Notes: a model not told the origin generated them from the sequence alone. Shown: positions 22,648 to 33,315, counted from the stretch's first letter. The stretch is 64,000 bases of DNA from Watersipora subatra (GCF_963576615.1 NC_088714.1:66171667-66235666), one strand, 5' to 3'. Made by a program: numbers and translations.

Positions 22648-22739
22648 TGGGAGACACCCGAACCCCCCTTCTCTGGGAGGGCGCTTCAGCTCCGCTCCCA
22701 GACACTCCCCGCACGACCGAGTCGGGCCTCTGGCAACTA
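22648..22739. other. GC-rich block at the end of retrotransposon A
   Basis: About 90 bp of clearly higher GC than its surroundings, with gggaggg/ctccgctccc inverted words. It marks the boundary between the retrotransposon and the following AT-rich DNA. It may be a 3' LTR remnant or filler DNA. Confidence 0.4.
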
Positions 22740-23081
22740 CTAATTGACAATCTCCTGACCACTTTTTCTTAGGACAATACAGCCCTGACGGTCCATGATG
22801 TCCATAAAATCATGATCATCATCTGGAAACAAAGGGGCTGCCAAGTCCATGTCATTTACATCGCCTACAACATCTACTAAAGAATTCTCTGAATCAGATG
22901 AGTTGTTGTTATTAATTTGAGTAGCGTGTTGTTGAACATTAGCATTTGATGTTGATGGTTGTTGTGAGGACCTTCTATTTATCCTCCTATTGAGCTGTAA
23001 TAATTGAGAGACATGTGGATGGCCACTGCGTCGGCCACGACCTGGTGTTCTGGGAAGTTGTATGTCCATGGTAGTTGTCAA
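22740..23081 (-). CDS. Hypothetical 113-aa ORF next to the retrotransposon end
   Basis: The ORF begins with ATG at 23081. The N-terminus is basic and Arg/Gly-rich (PRTPGRGRRSGHPH), followed by an Asn/Gln/Ser-rich linker and an acidic stretch (PLFPDDDHDFMDIMD). It has a protein-like composition and few rare codons but no known domain. The stop falls exactly where the GC-rich end of retrotransposon A begins, so the ORF may be the first exon of a gene truncated by, or belonging to, a mobile element. Function unknown. Confidence 0.35.
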   Translation of the reverse strand: MTTTMDIQLPRTPGRGRRSGHPHVSQLLQLNRRINRRSSQQPSTSNANVQQHATQINNNNSSDSENSLVDVVGDVNDMDLAAPLFPDDDHDFMDIMDRQGCIVLRKSGQEIVN

Positions 23082-23631
23082 GTTGTTTTGAAATTAAATT
23101 CAAAAAGTCAATTATGCAAAAGAAAAGGTTGTAAAAAATTTACACCTAATCTACTACTATCTCAAACCTATGTTTTACAACAATAAAATGAATATTAATT
23201 AAAGCTATAGGCCTAACCTACTGTAATGTATGTAATTTAACAACAGCAATAAAGAAATATGTTTATTATATCTCTGAAATGCAATATTAGAAGTAAAATG
23301 GCAAGCTGCTGTGTAATATACACAGTTTGAAAGTTGGTTGTGTTGAATGGTTTTGATAGCGATCTAGCAGAAAGCAAGTATGAGCGTTAACACGTCTGGA
23401 AGTTTTCTGCAAACTGGAGCAAAATAAAAAAATGTTTTCGTCATAAAGGGGCGTTGTAGTTCGTCCCTAGCTTGTCCATAAGATGTAAAGAATTTTGGCT
23501 AATGTTTTAAATAATTTAATGAAACCTACGGTAATTGGGAAAAACATAGGCTGATAGACTGTGTACCACAATTTAATTCCTGTAAATCGGTCTACGCCTC
23601 AAACGGTTTACGTCTATTACAGAAACCTTAG
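23082..23631. other. AT-rich DNA; no gene recognised
   Basis: This lies between the hypothetical ORF and the 5' LTR of retrotransposon B. It ends in the target duplication CTTAG (23627-23631). Nothing else is supported. Confidence 0.3.
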
Positions 23632-23927
23632 TGTAACATTCTATGTATATTCTATGCATCCGCGCCTTTTAACTCTACTAATCACGTGGCTCTAATTATA
23701 ATATTATGTGTTAGCTTTATCAGCTTTGTATAATATTATGAGTTAGCTTTATCAGCTTTGTATTATACTGTGTGTTAGCTTAATTAGCTTTGCTTTATCA
23801 GCTTTGTTTATAACTACATGTCTTGTACTGAAACTTTCTCTTCTGGTCTAGACCTGCGAACAATAAATTGCGTTTCAATTCTCCAAGCAATATTCCTTAA
23901 TGAGCAACTTAGAACCAACATATTACA
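23632..23927 (+). repeat. 5' LTR of retrotransposon B
   Basis: 296 bp, TGTAAC...TTACA. It contains three repeats of a (t)tagctttatcagctttgta word and an AATAAA signal (aacaataaattg) about 55 bp before its end. The internal region starts with TGGTGTCAAGAG, a candidate primer site whose tRNA I cannot assign. Confidence 0.95.
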
Positions 23928-23957
23928 TGGTGTCAAGAGTCTGCCTACTAGTCAATC

Positions 23958-25592
23958 ATGGACAGTGGACTGAGGAGGCCACAGCAGCTATCATTCGAGG
24001 GAAATGTGTCCAAAAACTGGAGGATATTTGAGCAAGAATATGACATTTATGTCAATGCCATATATAATGACAAACCAGAGGCTGCCAGGGCGTATATGCT
24101 GCTCAACTTGGCAGGGCCAGAAGCAATAGAGAGAGAACGGTCGTTCACGTACAATGAAGCTATAACAGAAGATGCGGAGCATGGGATTGTAGCTGTACCT
24201 CAAGAAACAAGGGAGCAGGTAACAACTTTAAAGCGGAAGTTCAGAGAAATCTGCAGGCCGATCACCAATGTCATTCTAGAACGCCATCGATTTAATGCAC
24301 GCAGCCAAAAGGAAGGTGAGCCGTTCCAAACTTTCTTAGCAGACATTAGAACTAAAGCTGCGCAATGTGATTTTGGAGACTTGCAAGATGAGTTGTTACG
24401 TGACAGAATTGTATCCGGTATTCGTAATGATAATGTACGTAAGCAACTACTCAGAAACAGTGACCTAACACTAGCCAAAGCTATTCAAACTTGTCAGATA
24501 TACGAGTCTTCAGAGCAGAACGCAGCCGAGTTCAGTAAACCGATTATAGACGTAGTAAAACGCAAATCGTATACGCAACACCTGAGTAACAGTAACACTA
24601 ACTGTAGTAGTAATCACGCTAAATCATCAACGCGACCCAGAACAGCAAGTAGTCATAACTCTTCGTCATGCCATAACTGTGGGAAACGGCACCCACCGAA
24701 ACAGTGTCCAGCGTATGGTCGTAAATGTAACAATTGTGGTAAACTCAATCACTATGCAAAGCTGTGCAGGTCAGGTGCAAAGCAGCCAGGAACTGTAGAT
24801 GAACTCACAGAATCGTGTCACGAAGAGTTCCGCATCGAAACAGTATCACTGCCGTGTAACAATCGTGGAGATATACGAACTCATTTTACTGTCAATGACA
24901 CCACGCTAGAGGTTAAGATTGACACAGGTGCAAAAGTAAATGTAATCTCGCTCAATCAAGTACGCCGTATAGGACTACACAGTAAAATCGACCGATCACG
25001 TACTAGCACGCTACTAGGCTTTGGAGGTGCTCAGTCAGTAACAGTAGGATCTGTAGTTATACCGCACCCTCAGGCGAAATTGCGATTCGAAGTAGTCGAT
25101 AGTGACGCCAGATGCCTACTGGGACTTAGTGATAGTATACGATTAGGATTTGTAACACTTAGCCAGGAGGTATTCGAAGTAGAGCAAAAGCCGCAGGCTC
25201 CAGCCAAGCTACTAGAAGACTATCCAGAGTTATTTGATGGCAAACTAGGTACACTGCCATGTAACTACAAGATAACGATAGATCCGGAAGTAGCACCAGT
25301 CATTTGACCTGTCCGCTCTGTACCAGCGCCTCTACGTGACAAAGTAGAAGCAGCTCTAAACCGACTAGAGGATCGCGGGATTATCACCAAGGTAACTGAA
25401 CCTACCGACTGGGTATCCGCACTCGTAGTAACCGCCAAGAAGGACAGTAACGACGTACGTATCTGTATCGACCCGGGTGACCTGAACAAGGCTATCAAAC
25501 GACCTCATCACCCACTTAAGACAATCGAACAGGTAGCAGCAAACATACCTAGAGCTAAGCATTTTACGGTAGTTGACGCGAAAGAAGCTTTC
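23958..25592 (+). pseudogene. gag-protease-RT N-terminal part of retrotransposon B
   Basis: ATG at 23958, 30 nt after the LTR. An open frame of 449 codons contains a capsid-like region, two CCHC knuckles (CHNCGKRHPPKQC and CNNCGKLNHYAKLC, about 24670-24770), the protease IDTGAKVNVI (about 24920) and the RT start. A TGA at 25305-25307 interrupts the frame. It is one transition away from an Arg codon. The same frame then stays open to 25592, where element C inserts. The rest of the RT resumes at 30005. Confidence 0.88.
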
Positions 25593-25799
25593 TGTTGTAT
25601 TACACAGATGGAGAGGATGGCTTGGATTGTAACGAGAGCGATATAAGATCGTTTTTCTTTAATTTTGTATTTAACCGAAAACGCCTGGTCATCTCCAGAC
25701 ATGAATATAATGTGCTCGTTAAATGCAAGAGTTGTCTACTCTTAATGAAAACATAAACATGAGAGGATAACTCGCACTTGTACTAATATCATTACAACA
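25593..25799 (-). repeat. 3' LTR of retrotransposon C
   Basis: 207 bp. On the minus strand it is preceded by the purine tract gtgaagggg (25800-25808), the likely polypurine primer. It carries 42 bp (about 25681-25722) absent from the other LTR and one substitution relative to it. Confidence 0.95.
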
Positions 25800-25982
25800 C
25801 CCCTTCACAAGCTCAAAAGCTGGCATATCTATATAATGATCTACTAAGATAAATCGGCACATAAAACCTGTGACAACCACATAAGCTATCGTAAATTTGT
25901 ATGGGTAAATGCAACGCAAGTAAATAACAAGAATATTTGTCAAGATAAGGTACGTAATAATATGCAATAGTGATTGTCTAGA

Positions 25983-26106
25983 GTTCATAGTTTGTTGCTC
26001 AGCGATATGATGTAGCAGCATGTCGCAGTATGGTAGTTACCATAGTTCATAGTTTGTTGCTCAGCGATATGATGTAGCAGCATGTCGCAGTATGGTAGTT
26101 ACCATA
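25983..26106. repeat. 62-bp tandem duplication in the 3' end of retrotransposon C
   Basis: Two exact or near-exact copies (word gttcatag at 25983 and 26045) lie just after the pol stop codon, before the 3' LTR. This may be a late duplication or an element-specific 3' repeat. Confidence 0.92.
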
Positions 26107-26115
26107 CTCTTAAGC

Positions 26116-28356
26116 TTATGCCTCATATTTATCTGGCTGTTGCCTGAGCCACATACTCATCCTCGAGGTTGCCGTCATAGCTGATCTGACATTAACTCCG
26201 CGTCTTTCCGCATTTACATTAGAGTCATTAACTGAGATTACTGCTGACCTGTTCCGTACCAAGTGCTGACCATTATCTCCCTCTATGATAACCTTTCGAT
26301 CGCCATCTTGGTTAGCTCTGAGTACTGTGCCCTCCTGGCTACTATCTCTCACCATAACACGATCTCCACCACACACTGCTGGAAGATCTTTTACCTTAGG
26401 ATTGATATCGTGGTTCATCTTCATTCTCTCTTTGTAAAGCTCATTCTTGGCTTTAAACTTCTCATGATCAGGTGGCTTTGGCATTAGACTATCAGGATGT
26501 ACTGCCAAAGTTGTCTTCAGCATCCGTCCCATAAGCAATTCAGCGGGAGAGTATACTCCTAACTGTGGTGATGCTCTGTAGGCAAGGAGAGCTATGTATG
26601 GATCTTTCTCCTTGCTGAGCAAGGATTTTATTGTTGCAACCGCTCTCTCAGCTGCACCATTGCCGAGAGCATACTTCGGGCTACTTGTGACATGGGTGAA
26701 TCCATATGCTTTTGCAAATATCTGAAAGTCCTCAGATGAATACTGCGGTCCGTTGTCAGACACTAAACAATCTGGAATACCGTGCCGGGAAAACATACTT
26801 TTCATGTGGGATATGACATTCTTTGATGTAGTATCTCTACCTAGTAAAGCTATCTCAGGGTATCTTGAATAATAATCTGTCACTATCAGGTAGTTGTTTC
26901 TCTCTAGTTGAAACAAGTCAGTGCCTAACATTTGCCAAGGACGATCAGGGGTAGCGGAAGGTCTCAGGGGTTCGTATGTTATATTCAATTCTCTCTTACA
27001 CACTTCACAATTAGCTATCTGTACCTCTATTGCCTTAGCCATAGACGGCCACCACAAACTGTTTCTAGCCCTTGCTTGGCATTTAGTAATGCCTAAATGT
27101 CCCTTGTGTATATCTTCAAGAACCTGACTTCTCTGGGATAGGGGAACCACCAATCTCATGCCTAGCATCAGCAGTCCCTTGTTCATAGTAAGTAGTCCTC
27201 GCCTTTCAAAGTACGGCCTCAGGATTGTGTCCATGGATGAAAGGTAAACTGGCCAACCCTGTTCAACATAATGAATAACCTGTCTCAAAGTTTCATCTTC
27301 CCTTTGTTCCATTTTGAATTTCTCCAATCTGTCGCAGCTTTCATTCCAATGCACACTCTCTTGTACGTAGCTCTCAATCACTTCTACCCGTACTATATCA
27401 CTCTGTTCTGGTTCCCTAGTGTTATATCGTGACAGTGCATCCGCTGCCTTGTTGTCAGTTCCACTCACATATTTGATGTCATAGTAGAATCTCTGTAGTC
27501 GCAATTTGAAGCCTTGAATTCTGGGAGGCAGCTTATTTAGAAACTGATTACCGAACAAGGGAATGAGGGCTTTGTGATCTGTTTCAATCGTTATATCTTT
27601 CATTCCTAAGACATAATGAGAAAATTTCTCCATTGCCCAGCACACTCCTAGCACCTCTTTTTCTATTGCTGCATAACGTTGCTCAGTTTCACTAAGGGAT
27701 CTACTAGCAGCCGCCACTAGCTTACGAGTGCCGTCACCTTGAAGTTGACTCAGAGTAGCTCCTAGTCCTTGATTGCTGGCGTCTGTGGTCACAAATGTGA
27801 GCTTTTCTGTACTGTATGGAGCAAGGATGCTTGGTTTGCTGAACAGCTCTTTGACTTCTTGAAATGCACTCTCCTGCGCATAACCCCAGTGCCATTCAAT
27901 ACCTGTCTTCAGCAAAGCCCTCAGAGGGGCACTCTTCTCAGCCAGCTTCTCTGAGAAGCGTGCATATTGATTTGCAAGACCAAGGAAACTTCTTACAGCT
28001 GTCACGGAAGTGGGTGTGGGAAAGTCTTGTATTCCTTGTATTCGCGGTCCAGCGCTTATACCCTCCTTGGAGATGATATACCCAAGAAACTCCACACATT
28101 TTTTACCAAACTTACATTTTGACTTGTTCAGTGTCATACCCGCCGTCTTGATTGCGGCCAGGACCAGCTCCAAACTTTTGTCATGTTTCTCTTCCGTTTC
28201 TCCAAATACACACACATCGTCCATATGAACTATCACTCCTTCAATCCCATTCAGCATTCTATTCATTTCTGCTGAAAATATTTCCGGGGCACTACAAAGG
28301 CCTTGGGGAAGTCTTTCATACATGTATCTTCCCTTATGAGTAAAAAAAGTAGTCAA
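26116..28356 (-). CDS. RT-RNase H-integrase of retrotransposon C
   Basis: 746 codons open on the minus strand, in phase with the preceding gag-protease frame across a single TAA. RT: YERLPQGLCSAPEIF and VHMDDVCVFG. RNase H: TTDASNQGLG and TDHKAL. Integrase: an HHCC finger from HKGHLG to CEVC, then the D,D,E residues in LGTDLF, VSDNGPQYSS and GNGAAERAV, followed by a C-terminal barrel-like segment. All catalytic residues that can be seen are present. The product could only be made if the upstream stop were read through or suppressed. Confidence 0.9.
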   Translation of the reverse strand: MTTFFTHKGRYMYERLPQGLCSAPEIFSAEMNRMLNGIEGVIVHMDDVCVFGETEEKHDKSLELVLAAIKTAGMTLNKSKCKFGKKCVEFLGYIISKEGISAGPRIQGIQDFPTPTSVTAVRSFLGLANQYARFSEKLAEKSAPLRALLKTGIEWHWGYAQESAFQEVKELFSKPSILAPYSTEKLTFVTTDASNQGLGATLSQLQGDGTRKLVAAASRSLSETEQRYAAIEKEVLGVCWAMEKFSHYVLGMKDITIETDHKALIPLFGNQFLNKLPPRIQGFKLRLQRFYYDIKYVSGTDNKAADALSRYNTREPEQSDIVRVEVIESYVQESVHWNESCDRLEKFKMEQREDETLRQVIHYVEQGWPVYLSSMDTILRPYFERRGLLTMNKGLLMLGMRLVVPLSQRSQVLEDIHKGHLGITKCQARARNSLWWPSMAKAIEVQIANCEVCKRELNITYEPLRPSATPDRPWQMLGTDLFQLERNNYLIVTDYYSRYPEIALLGRDTTSKNVISHMKSMFSRHGIPDCLVSDNGPQYSSEDFQIFAKAYGFTHVTSSPKYALGNGAAERAVATIKSLLSKEKDPYIALLAYRASPQLGVYSPAELLMGRMLKTTLAVHPDSLMPKPPDHEKFKAKNELYKERMKMNHDINPKVKDLPAVCGGDRVMVRDSSQEGTVLRANQDGDRKVIIEGDNGQHLVRNRSAVISVNDSNVNAERRGVNVRSAMTATSRMSMWLRQQPDKYEA

Positions 28357-28362
28357 CTTTTT

Positions 28363-29740
28363 TTACTCTTGACTGAGTGGTATCTGAAAAAATCCACTGT
28401 TAGCATCAATTTTTGAAAACTTTACACCGTTTCCCAGACTAGCAAGACTGCTCTCTACAGTGGCCATTGGATGAATTTCCCTCATCACATATTTGTTGAG
28501 TTGGGTGAAGTCTGTACAAATTCTAACTTTGTCTTGGCCATTTTTTGGTACAACGACCATTGGTGCAACCCAGGGTGTTGCTTCAGTAATTGGCGTGATG
28601 ACTCCATCCTTCACCATCTCATCTAATGCTTGCTCTGCTTGTTTCTTTAGCGGGAATGCTATTGGTCTAGGGACGTGTATGGCAAAAGGTATGGCAAAAG
28701 GTATGGCATCCTCCTTTAGTGTGATGGAATGTTCACTCTTCACTTTTCCTAGACCCTTGAACAGCTGCTGGTCCACATTCACATCACTCACTTCACATCT
28801 GTCATCATCCACTGATATTAACAGTAGTGTTTCACAGGCTTTTCTGCTCAGCAATGGTGTCTGTTGATTCTCAACTACATATATATCTTCTTTTGTGGCA
28901 AATTTACCAGCTTGGATGCGGCATCTTATAACCCCTAAGCAATTTAACTGTGTTTTACCTGCCCCGTATAATCTTTTAGTTGGAGGCTCCAATCTTCCTT
29001 TGAAGTGATTTGGTCCACAAACACTTAGTGCAGCCCCAGTGTCCAATTTAAAGCTGGCTGTTTGCCCCTTCTTCAAGCTTGTGTCTACTTTGACTGTAGA
29101 ATGCCATGCTCCTGTGTTGATGGATTCCACTAGGTTTATTTCCCCTAAATAAACCTCCTCCTGAACCTCAGTTTCATCTTCTTTTAGAGCATTTATTTCT
29201 GCTCTTCCTCTGCACTGTCTGGCAAAGTGGTTAAATTTATCACAGTTTCTGCATTTTTGACCCATAGCGGGGCACTTTACTTGCTTGCTATGATTCCTTC
29301 CACATCTGCCACAAAAGCCTCCACCAACTGTTTTTATTGCTGATTTGGTTTTCCAGCTTTTCCTTTCACTCCTTACTACCTCAATATCTCCATCCTTGAT
29401 TTCCTGCTTTTCTTGCTGTGGGGTGGCAGTCACATTTTTGAACTTGACTGCCATTTCTTGCACTCGAATTGCCTTGACAACGTACTCTAAAGTGAGCTTC
29501 TCATCAGGCTCTCTCATTAGCTTATCACGAAGCTTCACATCATCCATTCCAAAGAGTAGTTTATCTCTGATGAGTAAATCCCTCTGTGTTTCAAACTGAC
29601 ACCCTTCAGCTAGCCTCTTCAGCCTCAAGATATATATCACATGACTCACCTGACTGAGTGCAGCCGTGGAATTGAAATCTATTCACTATAGTTCCGGACC
29701 TTGGGTTGCAATAATCTTGAAATTTCTTTAACACGTCATT
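28363..29740 (-). pseudogene. gag-protease-RT start of retrotransposon C (5'-truncated)
   Basis: The main open frame (29649-28363) starts within the capsid C-terminal region (LRLKRLAEGCQFETQRD). A short upstream stretch in another frame (about 29745-29650) continues the capsid, so a frameshift lies near 29640. Features that follow are a CCHC knuckle (CRNCDKFNHFARQC, about 29200), protease KLDTGAALSVCG (about 29040), and the RT start with KNGQDKVRICTDF and FSKIDANSGFF. It ends at a TAA (28363-28365) that separates it from the pol frame below, which is in the same phase. Confidence 0.85.
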
Positions 29741-29834
29741 TAACTTCCTCCCCTCCGTTCCTTCTTCTATCTCATGAATCAGGAATTCTGGGTGTCACAT
29801 GACACCCAGGAACAAGTTTAGACCGCTGCCGCCA

Positions 29835-29999
29835 TGTTGTATTACACAGATGGAGAGGATGGCTTGGATTATAACGAGAGCGATATAAGATCGTTTTTCT
29901 TTAATTTTGTATTTAACCGAAAATGCAAGAGTTGTCTACTCTTAATGAAAACATAAACATGAGAGGATAACTCGCACTTGTACTAATATCATTACAACA
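29835..29999 (-). repeat. 5' LTR of retrotransposon C (42-bp deletion)
   Basis: 165 bp, identical to the partner LTR except for one base and an internal 42-bp deletion at an aaa microhomology. The internal region on the minus strand begins TGGCGGCAGCGGTC, a candidate primer site. Confidence 0.95.
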
Positions 30000-30004
30000 C
30001 TTTC

Positions 30005-32305
30005 TACCATATACCACTAGAAGAGAGCTCGTCATACCTTACCACGTTTGGTACACCATTGGGCAGATACCGATATCTGCGTATGCCGATGGGACTCTGC
30101 TCGTCCTCAGACATATATCAGCGCGCTATAAAACAACTGCTGACCGACTATCCGTGCCAAATAATAATGGATGACATTCTTATAGCTGGTAAGACTGAGG
30201 ATGAACATGACTCCAACGTCAGGAGAGTAATGACACGACTGCAGGAGATAAACCTCAAACTGTTGCCGCGTAAATGCAAGTACAAGACGACAGAAGTCCG
30301 ATATGTAGGGCACATACTAACTGATCAGGGACTGAAACCTGACCATGCTAAGGTCAAGGCAATCACCGACATGCCAAGCCCAACTAATGTAGAAGAACTA
30401 CAGAGATTCATGGGCATGGTCAAGTATCTCGCCAAGTTTATACCGCACCTGAGTGAGAAGACCGCCGTACTAAATGACCTACTCCGTAAAGACACAGCGT
30501 GGACCTGGGAGTCACAGCAGGCACAAGCGCTGAAAGCCATAAAAGATGAGATCGCTAATGCAGCGACTCTTACCTACTACGACGTCAATAAGCCAGTGAC
30601 ACTTACCTGTGATGCCTCGCAATCTGGGCTAGGGGCAGCCTGTCTTCAGGACAACAGAGTCGTCAGTTCTGCTTCTCGAGCTATGACGGATACCGAGAAA
30701 CGCTACTCTCAGATAGAAAAAGAACTGCTGGCCGTAAGATTCGCCTGCAACCGATTCAGAGACTATGTATTCAGAGACTTTACCGTAGAAACCGACCATC
30801 AGCTGCTCGTATCGATTATGAATAAGCCGTTATCCGCAGCGCCTAAGAGACTTCAGAGTATGTTACTACAGCTGAAGCCATATCGTCTAAACATCATATA
30901 CAAGAAGGGCAAGACACTATACCTCGCTGATACAATGTCTCGCGCCTATCTACCGGACAATGACAATAACGAACACATAGACTTTGACGTACTCGCCGTA
31001 ACACCGATAACCGACCAGAAGTATCTCGAGCTACAGCAAGCCACAACCAGTGATCCTGTACTCAGTAAGATAAGTGAACTCATACTGGCTGGATGGCCCA
31101 GAAAGGAGGCCAGTGTAGCCGAAGATATCAAGCCGTATTTCGCATTTCGTGATGAACTCGCTGTTGAGAATGGTGTAGTCTACAGAGGTGAGCGTGCTAT
31201 CGTACGTCAATCGCTTAAAGACGACTATATCCAGCAACTCCATCGAGGACATATTGGCATCGAAGCAACCAAGCGACGTGCCAACGACATTGTATTCTGG
31301 CCAGGCATGAGTAGTGACATCGACAAAGCACTAGCTCTCTGCAGTATATGCCAGACATCCAGAAATCACCAGCCGAGAGAACCATTACTATCGTATCCTG
31401 TACCGTCGCAACCGTGGAGCATCGTAGCCACTGACATGTTCTACTGGAGATCGATTACGTATTTGGTGACTGTAGACTCATACTCAGGCTGGTATGAAAT
31501 CGACACACTTCGTGACACCTCTGCAGCGACTGTGATTAAGAAACTGAAAGCCCATTTCGCAAGATTTGGTAGACCAGTGACTCTAATATCAGATTGTGGT
31601 CAGCCGTACAGCTCAGAGGAGTTCAGAAAGTTCATGGGAGCGTGGAATATCGAACACGTAAGATCTAGCCCCTACCACGCATCCAGCAATGGTCTGGCAG
31701 AGAAGTCTGTTCAGACAGCCAAATGCCTGCTTGAGAAGACGTTCAAGGAGGGTGGAGACATCTACATGGCTCTACTTAACCAACGCAACACGCCGAGAAA
31801 GGATATGGGCTCGCCAGCTCAGAGAAACATATCTCGCCGAACTCGCACACCGATACCGACAGCCGAGACGCTCCTACGACCCACAATCATGGACTCTGAG
31901 GCAGTACAACATAAGCTGTCACAAGAGCGTGCTCGTCAGAAATCATACGCTGATCACTCTGCTGTTACACTCCCGACACTCACACCAGGTGATACCGTGC
32001 GTATGCAGACCGACAAAGGCTTCTGTGACACCACCGCCACTATTGTCGGAACAGCCAACCCCCGATCGTATGTTGTGCAGCAGAACGGCAAAACATACAG
32101 ACGTAACCGTCGCCACCTGCTGCAAGTACCGACTCCTGATCTCGCTGATACTGTGGTTCCGCCACCACCTACTATGTCTACCACCTCAGATGACAAGCCA
32201 GGTGACCCGCCAGCTCGCTCGACACCCGCCGACGCAACTGACACTTCTGTGACAGTGACTAGATCAGGGCGTGCAGTTGTTAAACCAGTTCGATATCGCG
32301 ACTAG
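30005..32305 (+). pseudogene. RT-RNase H-integrase part of retrotransposon B
   Basis: One uninterrupted frame runs to a stop at 32303-32305; an internal ATG at 30059 opens a 748-codon ORF. It shows LRMPMGLCSS and IMDDILIAG (RT catalytic box), TCDASQSGLG and TDHQLL (RNase H), an HHCC finger starting HRGHIG, then ATDMF, SDCGQPYSS (C where most elements have N) and SNGLAEK for the integrase triad. It ends in a VTVTRSGR tail typical of the class. The first part of the RT is separated from it by the 4.4-kb insertion. Confidence 0.92.
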
Positions 32306-32313
32306 GGGAAGGA

Positions 32314-32610
32314 TGTAACATTCTATGTATATTCTATGCATCCGCGCCTTTTAACTCTACTAATCATGTGGCTCTAATTATAATATTATGTGTTAGCTTT
32401 ATCAGCTTTGTATAATATTATGAGTTAGCTTTATCAGCTTTGTATTATACTGTGTGTTAGCTTTATTAGCTTTGCTTTATCAGCTTTGTTTATAACTACG
32501 TGTCTTGTACTGAAACTTTCTCTTCTGGTCTAGACCTGCGAACAATAAACTGCGTTTCAATTCTCCAAGCAATATTCCTTACTTGAGCAACTTAGAACTA
32601 ACATATTACA
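32314..32610 (+). repeat. 3' LTR of retrotransposon B
   Basis: 297 bp, matching 23632-23927 apart from about seven differences. It is preceded by the purine tract ggggaagga (32305-32313), the polypurine primer for plus-strand synthesis. Confidence 0.95.
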
Positions 32611-32615
32611 CTTGG

Positions 32616-33195
32616 GACAAATAAATTCGAATAATTATTCTCATGATAGTTTTATAAAATCAAATAATTATTCTTATAATTAAATATTTTTGCAAGATAT
32701 TAAAAACGGGAAAGTATTAGAAACCTTCAGCAATTAGAAGACAATGCTATAGACTGGTGAAATGAGCACGTTTCTATCATGAAATGCGGCCTTCTTAGTA
32801 GTTCTACTATCTGTCGCACAGCTTTATTGGTGTATCGTTGGACGGTCTTAATTTTGATTTAAAACGCTTGTCAAGTTTTTTTTTGCAAATTTTAGCCAAA
32901 TTAATCTGTCTATTTGTGTATAATCCGATTAGATGGGTAGGTTTTAGAATATTGTCGACAATTTTCAAAGACTTGGTAACATATTTAAATAGGTTTATAT
33001 GTGTTTTGTATCGTTATTATACTTAAACGACTCTATTGAAAAATGGTAAATTTGTTAGTGAGATTTCGGTACAAGGGTTTGCGACGGTGTTGAAGAATAA
33101 TTTTCATGAATTGTGTGCACATGCATTTATCATAAATCTCTCAAACAATCGCTCCGCTCGTGTTTGGTCGTAGTTTCATATCATAAATATCGTAG
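32616..33195. other. AT-rich DNA; no gene recognised
   Basis: This is the right flank of retrotransposon B. A 62-codon hydrophobic frame at 32838-33026 has no supporting context. Confidence 0.3.
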
Positions 33196-33315
33196 TATGA
33201 TATGATATGTAGTTTAAAAGTTAGAATGGCAAATGTTGTTATATGTTAAATTCAAATCAATTTTCTGTCCAAAGACGCTTCTATTACACGGGCAACGCCG
33301 GGTGGCACAGCTAGT
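33196..33315 (-). repeat. Short interspersed repeat (actagctg family), copy 1
   Basis: On the minus strand it begins ACTAGCTGTGCCACCCGGCG, then GTTGCCCGTG, TCTTTGGACAGAAAATTGAT and CATTCTAACTTTTAAACT. The same order of words occurs at 57119-57262 and 57883-58030, and more weakly at 33640-33735. The class is not certain. Confidence 0.7.

Larger units (their letters stand above)
17560..22738 (+). mobile_element. Decayed Gypsy-class LTR retrotransposon A
   Basis: Order: end of a presumed 5' LTR (...AACA at 17719), primer-binding site, leader with gtggtggtgttt repeats, gag, protease, reverse transcriptase, RNase H, integrase. The PR-RT-RH-IN order defines Gypsy (Metaviridae). Frames are broken by several stops and frameshifts. 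No 3' LTR matching the sequence upstream of the primer site is present, so the 3' end is truncated or replaced. The exact 5' LTR start cannot be fixed. Confidence 0.85.
25593..29999 (-). mobile_element. Gypsy-class LTR retrotransposon C, nested in B in reverse orientation
   Basis: The LTRs at 25593-25799 and 29835-29999 share the same ends (TGTTGTATT...TTACAACA on the plus strand). The perfect 5-bp target duplication CTTTC (25588-25592 and 30000-30004) shows insertion into the RT gene of B. Genes run on the minus strand, so the right LTR is the 5' one. The N-terminal part of gag is missing: only about 185 bp separate the 5' LTR from mid-capsid coding sequence. One stop lies between the gag-pr and pol frames. 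Confidence 0.95.
23632..32610 (+). mobile_element. Gypsy-class LTR retrotransposon B, interrupted by nested element C
   Basis: The two LTRs (23632-23927, 32314-32610) are near-identical and begin TGTAAC and end TTACA. The flanks are CTTAG (left) and CTTGG (right), a 5-bp target duplication with one mismatch. Removing the nested element (25593-29999 plus one 5-bp duplication) leaves about 4.57 kb in the order gag, PR, RT, RNase H, IN. Apart from that insertion I find one nonsense codon (25305-25307), so this was an intact or near-intact copy before interruption. The LTRs differ at about seven positions by eye, roughly 2%. Confidence 0.95.

Noticed and set aside
31689..32252. 187-codon ORF overlapping the integrase of retrotransposon B
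   Set aside because: It is out of frame with a well-supported pol frame and has no motif. It is a shadow frame.
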